A stretch of DNA of 7,433 nucleotides, taken from positions 1 to 7,433 of the forward strand of contig URHS01000074.1 of NCBI GenBank assembly GCA_900547685.1, in the 5' to 3' direction. Positions within the stretch are counted from its first letter, which is position 1, and the number at the start of each line of letters is the position of its first letter. The translations under genes and the position numbers were made by a program. The notes beneath the pieces are model-generated. The model saw only the letters and a program-made list of their open reading frames with translations, had not been told where the DNA came from and did not search any database. Of this stretch, positions 1 to 6,693 are shown in pieces. Origin of the DNA: an uncultured Blautia sp. (lineage in GTDB: Bacteria > Bacillota > Clostridia > Lachnospirales > Lachnospiraceae).

Positions 1-17
1 TAGTCAAATAATCATAA

Positions 18-593
18 AGACAAGGGTTAACAGAACTCGAACGTTTACAGGAACTGTATCAGTTAGATCAAAGCTACAGCGAATATGACAAAGTAGCTGC
101 CAATGTTATTTCCAAAGATGCCGGAAACTGGTTTTCTAATTTCACTATAGACAAAGGTACAGCAGATGGTATTCAGAAAGACTGTAACGTCATTGCCGGA
201 AGCGGATTAGTGGGAATTGTAACAGAAGTAGGAAAAAACTGGGCAACTGTACGTTCTATTATCGATGATACCAGCAATGTCAGTGCCATGACCATGAGCA
301 CTTCTGATCGCTGTATTGTAGCCGGAGATTTACGTTTGATAGATGAAGGAAAGCTTCAATTTATTCATTTAAAAGATGAAGATAATAAAATTCAGGAAGG
401 TGAAAAAATTCTCACTTCAGATGTCAGTGACAAATTTTTAGAGGGTATTCTCATTGGATATGTAAGTGATATTAAAGAAGATCCCAATAATCTGACAAAA
501 ACAGGAACATTAACACCTGCCGTTGACTTTGAACATTTAAGCGAAGTTTTAGTCATTAAAGAAGTAAAACAACAGAAAGGGGACACTGAATGA
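18..593 (+). CDS. mreC: Rod shape-determining protein MreC, 3' part (5' end missing or broken)
   Basis: MreC is a membrane-anchored, extracytoplasmic scaffold of the elongation (Rod) complex that links MreB filaments to PBP2 and RodA. About 191 residues are readable. They begin with the end of a coiled coil (Leu/Glu/Gln-rich, LTELERLQELYQLD), followed by the beta-rich MreC core, recognisable from VISKDAGNWFSNFTIDKG, GLVGIVTEVG and the closing TLTPAVDFEHLSEVLVIKEV. The N-terminal cytoplasmic tail, membrane helix and most of the coil are absent. In this frame TAA codons stand at 9-11 and 15-17, and no ATG, GTG or TTG occurs before a GTG at 210. That GTG lies inside the core domain and is not a credible start. 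The gene is therefore cut by the window start plus a frameshift or sequence error, or is truly truncated. It overlaps mreD by four bases (ATGA). The family call is firm; the state of the 5' end is not. Confidence 0.88.
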   Translation, partial: RQGLTELERLQELYQLDQSYSEYDKVAANVISKDAGNWFSNFTIDKGTADGIQKDCNVIAGSGLVGIVTEVGKNWATVRSIIDDTSNVSAMTMSTSDRCIVAGDLRLIDEGKLQFIHLKDEDNKIQEGEKILTSDVSDKFLEGILIGYVSDIKEDPNNLTKTGTLTPAVDFEHLSEVLVIKEVKQQKGDTE

Positions 594-1123
594 GAGTCAA
601 GCGAAGAATAGTGGAAACTGTCATTATTTTATTATGCTTTATTTTGCAGGGAACTGTTTTTCAGGCATTATCCATTGGCTCTATTACCCCAAATCTTCTG
701 CTGATTATTACAGTTGCTTTTGGATTTATGCAGGGAAAGCTATCCGGGCTTTGGATTGGATTTTTTTGCGGTATTTTACAAGATGTTTTTTATGGAAACC
801 TTTTAGGTTTTTATGCTTTCGTCTATCTGTGCATCGGTTATGCTGCCGGGTGTTGCTGTAAAATTTTTTATGAAGAAGAAATCCGTGTTCCTATGCTGCT
901 AGTAGCTGTGGGAGACCTGCTGTATGGTATAATGGTCTATGGTATGCAGTTTTTAATGCGGGGACGTTTGGAATTCTTTTACTATTTTGGAAGAATTGCT
1001 ATTCCCGAAATGCTGTATACTGTATTGATAACTGTTATTTTTTATAAACTTTTATTTAAATTGAACAAGAAAATGACAGAACTGGAAATGAAAGAGAGAG
1101 ATTCCATTTGGCTAAGAAAATAA
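590..1123 (+). CDS. mreD: Rod shape-determining protein MreD
   Basis: MreD is the small polytopic membrane protein of the Rod complex and works with MreC. The 177-residue product fits the family's usual ~160-180. It has a short basic N-terminus (MRVKRR) and then roughly five to six hydrophobic segments, near residues 8-30, 34-50, 52-68, 70-90, 100-122 and 133-158. The signature stretch GILQDVFYGNLLGFYAF (around residues 61-77) matches the MreD pattern of a Gln-Asp pair followed by Gly-rich turns. The C-terminus is a charged cytoplasmic tail. AAAGGGG at 576-582 lies 7 bases before the ATG, and the ATGA overlap with mreC implies translational coupling. The last 16 bases overlap the PBP2 gene. 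MreD evolves fast, so the call rests on topology, motif and position together. Confidence 0.92.
   Translation: MRVKRRIVETVIILLCFILQGTVFQALSIGSITPNLLLIITVAFGFMQGKLSGLWIGFFCGILQDVFYGNLLGFYAFVYLCIGYAAGCCCKIFYEEEIRVPMLLVAVGDLLYGIMVYGMQFLMRGRLEFFYYFGRIAIPEMLYTVLITVIFYKLLFKLNKKMTELEMKERDSIWLRK
1094..1110 (+). promoter_or_regulatory. Ribosome site and TTG start of the PBP2 gene
   Basis: GAGAGAG at 1094-1100 lies 7 bases before TTG at 1108, inside the end of mreD. The ATG at 1088 is in the mreD frame, not the PBP2 frame. TTG at 1108 gives the expected short basic tail (MAKKIKKLLKKIGLKR) directly before the membrane helix, so it is the supported start. It is weaker than the AGGAGG-type sites of minD and minE. 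Confidence 0.7.
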
Positions 1124-4002
1124 AAAAACTATTGAAAAAAATCGGGTTAAAAAGAACTACTGTACTTATTTTAGTATTTTGTGTTCTATTTGGTGTACTT
1201 CTGCAAAGACTTTTTTCCTTACAGATTATTCATGGAAAAGAATATGCAGAAAATTTTAATTTGAGCATCACAAAAGAGCGAACACTAAAGGGAACCAGAG
1301 GAATTATTTTTGACAGAAATGGTAAGCCTCTTGCCTATAATCAGCTTTCCTATTCCGTTATTCTGGAAGATAACGGAACTTATGAAACCACCAGAGAACG
1401 AAATCTTACGCTGAACCACATTGCTTATGAAGTACTTAATATATTAAAAAACCACAATGAAACTCTAAGTGTAGATTTTCATATTGTTCTGGACGAAGAA
1501 GGAAACTATGCCTTTGATACCACTGGTTTTAACCTCAATCGTTTTAAAGCAGATGTTTATGGACAGGCAAATATTGAAAAATTAAAAAAAGAAGAACTCA
1601 ATGCAACTCCTGATAAAATGATAGAAGATATGTCCGGTGAAAAAAGATTTGGACTTGTGAATAAGGAAAAGCCTTATACAAAAGAAGAACTGGAAAAATA
1701 TGGATTACCGGAAACTTATACGAAAGAAGAAACTTTAGACATTCTTAAAATTCGTTATATTCTTTCTACTAATAGCTTTAAAAAATATGTTCCCGTAACA
1801 TTGGCAACAAATGTCAGCGAAGAAACAGTAGCGGAAATTATGGAACGCAAAGATGATTTGCAAGGTCTTGATATTGAAGAAGATTCTATTCGTGTCTACG
1901 ATGAAGCAGAAGCTTTTGCTCCTATTATCGGTTATACAGGAAAAGCTGATGCTGACGAGTTGAAAGAGTTAAAAGAAGAAGGACATAAATATTCTGCTGA
2001 TGCAGTTATCGGTAAGTCCGGTATTGAAAAAATAATGGAAACCCAGCTACGTGGAACAGATGGTTCCGATAAAGTTCTTGTAGATACAATGGGAAAGGCT
2101 CTGGAAACGGTTAAAAATTCCAGAAAAAATCCAAAGTCTGGAAATAACATTTACTTAACTCTGGATAAAGATTTACAGCGAATAAGCTATAAAGTTTTAG
2201 AACAAAAAATCGCCGGTATTTTAGTCTCTAATATTATTAACGCAAAAGAATTTAAAGTAGAAGAAGGCATGGACACTGCAGCAATTAAAACTCCTATTTA
2301 CGATGTTTATAATGCGTTAATTGAAAATAGTGTACTGGATATCAGCCATTTCAAAGAAGATAATGCCACAGAACTGGAAAAAACAGTATATAGTATTTTC
2401 CAGCAACAACAGGAACATGTCTTCCAACAAATCAAAGAAGAATTGACAAAAGAAACTCCTGTGGCATATAAAGATCTTTCGCGAGAAATGCAGGAATATC
2501 AGAGTTATATTGTCAATGAGTTTTTAACAAGAAAAAAAGAGATTTTATCCATGGATGCCATTGATGCTGCAGATCCTACTTATATTGCATGGTCCAAAGA
2601 CGAAAGCATCAGTTTAAAAGAATTTTTGACTTATGCGGCCGGAAAAGACTGGATTGATATTTCGCAATTTTCAGCAGAGGGCGACTATCTGGATTCTTCT
2701 CAGGTATATACAGCTTTATCCGACTATCTTACAAATTCTCTTGCTGACGATACCGGATTTTCCAAAATTGTTTATAAATATATGCTTCAGTCAGATATGA
2801 TTTCCGGTGCACAGCTTTGTATGCTTTTATATGACCAGGGAATTTTGGATGCGGATGAAGCGACTTATAATGCTTTGAAATCCGGTTCTATGACAGCGTA
2901 TAATTTTATGATAGAAAAAATCAGCAATTTAGAGATTACACCTGCGCAACTTGCATTAGACCCATGTTCCGGCTCTCTAGTAGTTACTGATGTTAAAACT
3001 GGTGAAACACTTGCCTGTGTCACTTATCCGGGATATGACAATAATCGTCTTGCCAATAACATGGACACAAAATACTTTGCGAAATTATCTCAAGACTTAT
3101 CAAGACCATTTTATAACAAGGCAACCCAGCAGCTTACTGCTCCCGGTTCCACTTTTAAAATCGTAACTGCTGTAGCCGGTATGGAAGAAGGAATTGTAGA
3201 TAACAACTATGGTGTTGTTTGTGGCGGTCGTTTTGATAAAATTCCAAATGGTCCGTATTGTTGGAACCGTTCCGGACATGGATACATGAATGTAGTATCC
3301 GGTATTACAAATTCCTGTAACGTGTTTATGGGACAGGTAGCTTATGATTTGGGAACAGATGCAAACGGCAGTTTTTCTGATTCTCTTGGTATTGATAAGC
3401 TTCAAAAATATGCGAATATGTTTTTATTAAATGAAAAATCCGGCTTGGAAATTACAGAAGCATCTCCTCAAGTTTCAGAAGAAGATGCCATCCGTACTTC
3501 CTTTGGACAGGCGAAGAATAATATGACAACTTCCCAGTTAGCCAGATATGTAACAACTATTGCCAGTCGGGGAACCAGCTATGAGCTTACCCTTTTTGAT
3601 AAAGCAACAGATGCTGACGGTAATTTAATAGAAGATTACCAGCCAACAGTAAAAGGTGAAATGGATGTTGCAAGCAGCACTTGGGATGCCGTACATAAAG
3701 GTATGTATGGTGTCGCAAAAAACAGCGCTATTTTAAGCTCTATGAAACTTTCTGTTGCAGGAAAAACAGGTACAGCTCAGGAGGATATGAGCCGACCGTC
3801 CCACGGTCTCTTTATTGGATTTGCACCTTATGAAAATCCTGAAGTAGGCGTGGCAGTCCGCATTGGTAACGGATATTCTTCCGGTAATGCGGTAAGTGTA
3901 GCAAAAGATATTCTCAATTATAAGTACAATTTTGTAGATGAATCCGAAATTGTCACAGGTAAAGCAACTGCCAGTGACACAACAACAACACACAATGACT
4001 AA
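1108..4002 (+). CDS. mrdA: Penicillin-binding protein 2, elongation-specific class B transpeptidase
   Basis: This DD-transpeptidase cross-links peptidoglycan strands made by RodA during side-wall growth and is anchored outside the membrane by one N-terminal helix. Order of parts: basic cytoplasmic tail 1-16; membrane helix about 17-40; PBP dimerisation domain about 55-340, starting at RGIIFDRNGKPLAYN; a linker LTLDKDLQ near 351-357; an extra block of about 245 residues (376-620), acidic and mostly helical in character; the transpeptidase core from about 622 (GSLVVTDVKTGE) to the end. All three catalytic motifs are intact: S681-T-F-K684, S736-C-N738 and K886-T-G888. C705, C718, H724 and C737 form a Cys/His set of the kind reported as a zinc site in C. 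difficile class B PBPs. At 964 residues it is much longer than B. subtilis PbpA (about 716) or E. coli PBP2 (633), and the extra block accounts for the difference. Position between mreD and rodA favours PBP2 over the division-type PBP3 or SpoVD; no PASTA domain is seen. Confidence 0.95.
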   Translation: MAKKIKKLLKKIGLKRTTVLILVFCVLFGVLLQRLFSLQIIHGKEYAENFNLSITKERTLKGTRGIIFDRNGKPLAYNQLSYSVILEDNGTYETTRERNLTLNHIAYEVLNILKNHNETLSVDFHIVLDEEGNYAFDTTGFNLNRFKADVYGQANIEKLKKEELNATPDKMIEDMSGEKRFGLVNKEKPYTKEELEKYGLPETYTKEETLDILKIRYILSTNSFKKYVPVTLATNVSEETVAEIMERKDDLQGLDIEEDSIRVYDEAEAFAPIIGYTGKADADELKELKEEGHKYSADAVIGKSGIEKIMETQLRGTDGSDKVLVDTMGKALETVKNSRKNPKSGNNIYLTLDKDLQRISYKVLEQKIAGILVSNIINAKEFKVEEGMDTAAIKTPIYDVYNALIENSVLDISHFKEDNATELEKTVYSIFQQQQEHVFQQIKEELTKETPVAYKDLSREMQEYQSYIVNEFLTRKKEILSMDAIDAADPTYIAWSKDESISLKEFLTYAAGKDWIDISQFSAEGDYLDSSQVYTALSDYLTNSLADDTGFSKIVYKYMLQSDMISGAQLCMLLYDQGILDADEATYNALKSGSMTAYNFMIEKISNLEITPAQLALDPCSGSLVVTDVKTGETLACVTYPGYDNNRLANNMDTKYFAKLSQDLSRPFYNKATQQLTAPGSTFKIVTAVAGMEEGIVDNNYGVVCGGRFDKIPNGPYCWNRSGHGYMNVVSGITNSCNVFMGQVAYDLGTDANGSFSDSLGIDKLQKYANMFLLNEKSGLEITEASPQVSEEDAIRTSFGQAKNNMTTSQLARYVTTIASRGTSYELTLFDKATDADGNLIEDYQPTVKGEMDVASSTWDAVHKGMYGVAKNSAILSSMKLSVAGKTGTAQEDMSRPSHGLFIGFAPYENPEVGVAVRIGNGYSSGNAVSVAKDILNYKYNFVDESEIVTGKATASDTTTTHND

Positions 4003-4045
4003 ACAGAATTTTGTAGGGCACATAGGAAAAGAATAAGAGGATATC

Positions 4046-4051
4046 AGGAGG
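4046..4051 (+). promoter_or_regulatory. Strong ribosome site of minD
   Basis: AGGAGG with a 7-base spacer to the ATG at 4059. It lies in the 56-base gap after the PBP2 gene (4003-4058), the longest gap in the window. I see no convincing promoter or terminator in this gap, so minD is probably read from the same transcript, with translation restarting independently. Confidence 0.8.
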
Positions 4052-4058
4052 ATTTTGT

Positions 4059-4847
4059 ATGAGTGAAATTATCGTAATTACGTCTGGGAAAGGCGGGGTG
4101 GGTAAAACCACAGTAACAGCAAACATCGGTTTAGGTCTAGCTAAGCTGAATAAGAAAGTCGTTGTGGTAGACACCGATATCGGACTTCGAAATCTGGATG
4201 TTGTGCTGGGACTGGAAAACCGCATTGTCTATAATCTCATTGATGTGATTGAAGGAAGCTGCAGAATGAAGCAGGCACTTATTCGGGACAAACAGTGTGA
4301 TAATTTGTTTTTATTACCTTCCGCTCAGACAAAAGATAAGACCGCGATTACACCGGAGCAAATGGTAAAACTTACGGAAGCATTGTCAGAAGAATTTGAC
4401 TATATTCTTTTAGACTGTCCTGCCGGAATTGAACAAGGCTTTAAAAATGCCATTGCAGGAGCAAGCAGAGCAATTGTAGTAACAACTCCGGAAGTTTCGG
4501 CCATTCGCGATGCTGACAGGATTATCGGGCTTTTACAGGCAAATGAAATGCCTCAAATTCAATTAGTGATTAACCGTCTTCGGATGGATATGATTAAACG
4601 TGGAGAAATGATGTCAGTAGAAGATGTCTCCGAAATTCTTGCCGTAGATTTATTAGGTGCTATTCCCGATGATGAAGCGGTTGTTATTGCAACCAATCAG
4701 GGGGAACCTCTGTGCGGCAAAGACTCTCTATCAGGAAAAGCATTTGAAAATATTTGCAGACGAATATCGGGTGAAAATGTTCCCCTTATGGATTTCCGTA
4801 CCAAAAAGGGTGTGTTTAAACGAATTTCCGGTATTTTCAAAAAATAG
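4059..4847 (+). CDS. minD: Septum site-determining ATPase MinD
   Basis: MinD is a membrane-associated ATPase of the ParA/MinD family. With ATP it dimerises, binds the membrane, and normally recruits the FtsZ inhibitor MinC away from mid-cell; MinE stimulates its ATPase. The deviant Walker A GKGGVGKTT is at residues 10-18 with signature K11 and K16. Switch I Asp is D40 in VVDTDIGLRNLD, and Walker B is YILLDCPAG with D119. The conserved stretch VVTTPEVSAIRDADRI follows. The last ~17 residues (FRTKKGVFKRISGIFKK) form a basic amphipathic membrane-targeting helix, which separates MinD from soluble ParA relatives. The length of 262 is close to E. coli (270). It is followed 17 bases later by minE, confirming the assignment. 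Unusually, no minC lies upstream. Confidence 0.97.
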   Translation: MSEIIVITSGKGGVGKTTVTANIGLGLAKLNKKVVVVDTDIGLRNLDVVLGLENRIVYNLIDVIEGSCRMKQALIRDKQCDNLFLLPSAQTKDKTAITPEQMVKLTEALSEEFDYILLDCPAGIEQGFKNAIAGASRAIVVTTPEVSAIRDADRIIGLLQANEMPQIQLVINRLRMDMIKRGEMMSVEDVSEILAVDLLGAIPDDEAVVIATNQGEPLCGKDSLSGKAFENICRRISGENVPLMDFRTKKGVFKRISGIFKK

Positions 4848-4850
4848 AAG

Positions 4851-4857
4851 AAGGAGG
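4851..4857 (+). promoter_or_regulatory. Strong ribosome site of minE
   Basis: AAGGAGG, 7 bases before the ATG at 4865, placed just after the minD stop. Its spacing and strength match the minD site, consistent with similar translation of the pair. Confidence 0.78.
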
Positions 4858-4864
4858 ATTAGGA

Positions 4865-5128
4865 ATGTTTCGATTTCCAGGCAGACCATCCGGTTTTGTT
4901 GCAAAAGACCGCTTGAAGCTGCTCCTTACTTCTGAGCGGCTGGAATGTACTCCACAAATGATGACCATGCTGCAAAATGATTTAATCCGTGCTGTAAATA
5001 AATATTTTGCTGTACATGAACAAAAAGTAGAAATCCGCTATCGAAAAGATACGGCTACAGTAACAGCATATATTCCCTTACAGACAGATATTAAAAATTC
5101 ATCTCCGGGCATGCTGTTTCAGAGATGA
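4865..5128 (+). CDS. minE: Cell division topological specificity factor MinE
   Basis: MinE binds MinD, stimulates its ATPase and releases it from the membrane, producing the dynamic Min pattern that keeps division at mid-cell. The 87-residue product matches the usual length (88 in E. coli). The first ~10 residues (MFRFPGRPSG) are the short membrane-binding segment. Residues 12-25 (VAKDRLKLLLTSER) correspond to the MinD-contact helix (E. coli IAKERLQIIVAER). The rest fits the dimerising topological-specificity domain, with MMTMLQNDLIRAVNKYF aligning to the LRKDILEVICKYV region of E. coli, followed by beta strands. It lies directly after minD. No defect is seen. With minC absent nearby, its partner here is certainly MinD, but the downstream inhibitor is unknown from this window. 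Confidence 0.95.
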   Translation: MFRFPGRPSGFVAKDRLKLLLTSERLECTPQMMTMLQNDLIRAVNKYFAVHEQKVEIRYRKDTATVTAYIPLQTDIKNSSPGMLFQR

Positions 5129-5170
5129 TGAAAGGAAACTTTAAAGACCAGAAGAAAAATAGGTGTTTTC

Positions 5171-6301
5171 ATGATTAGACAATACAAATTACAAGATTAT
5201 AACTTCAGATTGGTAATTGTTCTTATTGCATTAACCTCAATGGGTGTCTTGCTGGTAGGAAGCGCAGATCCAAGTTTACAGAAAAAGCAGTTTTTAGGAA
5301 TGATTTTAGGACTTATCGTTATGGTAATTGTATCTCTCATTGATTTTAGCTGGATTTTAAATTTCAGTTGGATTATGTATGGAGGAAATATTCTTTTACT
5401 GCTTTTAGTTAAATTAATGGGTACCGATGCAAACGGAGCTCAGCGCTGGTTAAATATCGGCGGCTTTCAGTTCCAGCCTACGGAATTGGCTAAAATTATT
5501 TTAATCCTATTCTTTGCCAAATTTTTTATGGACCATGAAGAAGACTTAAATACCCTTGGAACTTTAGTAAAAGCAGTTGTTTTAATTGCTATTCCGCTGT
5601 CTTTAATTTTATCACAGCCGGACTTGAAAAATACTATTACGGTTGCTATACTTTTTTGTATCATGATTTATATTGCAGGATTGAGCTATAAAATTATTGG
5701 CAGTATTCTTTTAATTGCTGTTCCTATGGCAATTGTTTTTCTGTTTATTGTTGTACAGCCTGATCAAAAACTAATTAAAGATTATCAGCGTGACAGAATT
5801 ATGGCTTTTTTAAACTCAGAAGATGATGCTTATTCCGATGACGTGTTACAACAGGAAAACTCTGTAACAGCCATTGGTTCCGGACAACTTACCGGAAAAG
5901 GATTAAACAACAATGAAGTAGCTTCTGCAAATAAAGGAAATTTTGTTTCTGAAAATCAGACCGACTTTATCTTCTCTGTAGCCGGAGAAGAGCTTGGATT
6001 TATTGGCTGTACTGCAATTTTACTTATGTTGCTTTTAGTAATTTTGGAATGTATCCGAGTCAGCCTAAGGGCGAAAGATGCCTCAGGTAAGCTTATTTGT
6101 TGTGGCGTTGCGTCTTTAGTCGGAATACAGACGTTTATCAATATTGCTGTAGTAACAAAAATTCTGCCAAACACCGGAACTCCTCTTCCTTTTGTCAGTT
6201 ATGGATTGACTTCCATTGTCAGTCTATATATAGGAATGGGACTTGCGTTAAATGTAGGATTACAAAAATATAGAACTTATAGGGAGGTTGAAAAATCATG
6301 A
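5171..6301 (+). CDS. rodA: RodA, SEDS-family peptidoglycan glycosyltransferase
   Basis: RodA polymerises lipid II into glycan strands for elongation and is paired with PBP2, encoded three genes upstream. The 376-residue product is close to E. coli (370) and B. subtilis (393) RodA and contains about ten hydrophobic helices. Family signatures seen: AQRWLNIGGFQFQPTELAK in the first third; the periplasmic-loop segment GKGLNNNEVAS; then SENQTDFIFSVAGEELG with D265 at the essential SEDS Asp (E. coli D262); and near the C-terminus NTGTPLPFVSYG (S343, Y344, G345). The last motif reads SYGLTS rather than the more usual SYGGSS, a mild variation. AGGTG at 5161-5165, 5 bases before the ATG, is a modest ribosome site; the 42-base gap after minE shows no terminator. 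The stop overlaps the mgsA start (ATGA). FtsW and SpoVE are relatives, but the Rod operon context favours RodA. Confidence 0.95.
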   Translation: MIRQYKLQDYNFRLVIVLIALTSMGVLLVGSADPSLQKKQFLGMILGLIVMVIVSLIDFSWILNFSWIMYGGNILLLLLVKLMGTDANGAQRWLNIGGFQFQPTELAKIILILFFAKFFMDHEEDLNTLGTLVKAVVLIAIPLSLILSQPDLKNTITVAILFCIMIYIAGLSYKIIGSILLIAVPMAIVFLFIVVQPDQKLIKDYQRDRIMAFLNSEDDAYSDDVLQQENSVTAIGSGQLTGKGLNNNEVASANKGNFVSENQTDFIFSVAGEELGFIGCTAILLMLLLVILECIRVSLRAKDASGKLICCGVASLVGIQTFINIAVVTKILPNTGTPLPFVSYGLTSIVSLYIGMGLALNVGLQKYRTYREVEKS

Positions 6302-6693
6302 ACATCGGATTGATTGCACACAACTCAAAGAAAAAACTGATGCAAAACTTTTGCATCGCATACAGAAACATTCTGTCCAAAAATACATTATATGCCACTG
6401 GCACTACAGGAAGGCTGATTGAAGAAGCTTCCAATCTTACTATTCACAAATTTCTTGCAGGACATTTGGGTGGAGAACAGCAATTAGGTGCTATGATTGA
6501 GCAAAATGAAATGGATTTAATTATCTATTTACGTGAGCCTCTTGCTCCACAAAAACAAGATCCGGATGTAAAGCGTATTTTTATGTTATGTGACACCCAT
6601 AATATTCCTATGGCAACAAATTTAGCAACTGCAGAAATGATGATTCGTTCCTTAGGAAGAGGAGAATTGGATTGGCGTGAAATGTATAAATAA
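6298..6693 (+). CDS. mgsA: Methylglyoxal synthase family protein with altered catalytic residues
   Basis: Canonical MgsA converts dihydroxyacetone phosphate to methylglyoxal and phosphate in the cytoplasm. The 131-residue product (B. subtilis about 137, E. coli 152) covers the whole MGS-like fold and aligns to E. coli with a constant offset of 11 up to at least residue 90. The phosphate-binding ATGTTG (T34, T36, T37), H8, K12, G55 and D90 (E. coli D101) are kept. Changed positions are N9 (E. coli D20), E60 in GGEQQ (catalytic base D71), E80 in REPL (D91) and Q87 (H98); H56 replaces the Pro after G55. The family call is safe, but methylglyoxal synthase activity is doubtful. A regulatory, ligand-binding role is conceivable, since related MGS-like domains in carbamoyl phosphate synthase are allosteric. 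AGGGAGG at 6281-6287 is 10 bases before the ATG. It overlaps rodA by 4 and the next gene by 17 bases. Confidence 0.85.
   Translation: MNIGLIAHNSKKKLMQNFCIAYRNILSKNTLYATGTTGRLIEEASNLTIHKFLAGHLGGEQQLGAMIEQNEMDLIIYLREPLAPQKQDPDVKRIFMLCDTHNIPMATNLATAEMMIRSLGRGELDWREMYK
6658..6679 (+). promoter_or_regulatory. Ribosome site and GTG start of the S11-family gene
   Basis: AGAGGAG at 6658-6664 lies 12 bases before GTG at 6677, within the end of mgsA. In this frame a TAG occurs at 6653-6655 and no ATG, GTG or TTG other than 6677 stands before the membrane helix. GTG is thus the only conventional start. The spacer is longer than usual, so initiation may be inefficient or coupled to mgsA termination. Confidence 0.65.

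Noticed and set aside
210..593. GTG at 210 as the true start of a short MreC
   Set aside because: Clear MreC homology extends upstream to about position 27 in the same frame, the GTG falls within the core domain at GLVGIV, and no good ribosome site precedes it.
634..861. Second open frame inside mreD on the plus strand
   Set aside because: It is hydrophobic only because it is a shifted reading of a membrane-protein gene; it has no ribosome site and no family match that I recognise.
3100..3405. Open frame of 101 codons on the minus strand inside the PBP2 gene
   Set aside because: It lies wholly opposite the conserved transpeptidase core, shows no recognisable domain, and has composition expected of an antisense shadow.
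3940..4058. Internal promoter before minD (a TTGTCA-like box near 3950)
   Set aside because: No convincing -10 element at 16-18 bases spacing; such single boxes are common by chance in A/T-rich DNA.
3733..4225. Two minus-strand open frames (3733-4023 and 3953-4225) spanning the PBP2-minD junction, considered as a possible relic of minC or an antisense gene
   Set aside because: Both are mostly antisense to well-supported genes. Their translations are Cys/Ser/Pro-rich without MinC features, and no ribosome site is evident.
4657..4935. Plus-strand open frame overlapping the end of minD and the start of minE
   Set aside because: It is in a different frame from both genes, which are fully supported by family motifs and strong ribosome sites. 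It is a shadow frame.
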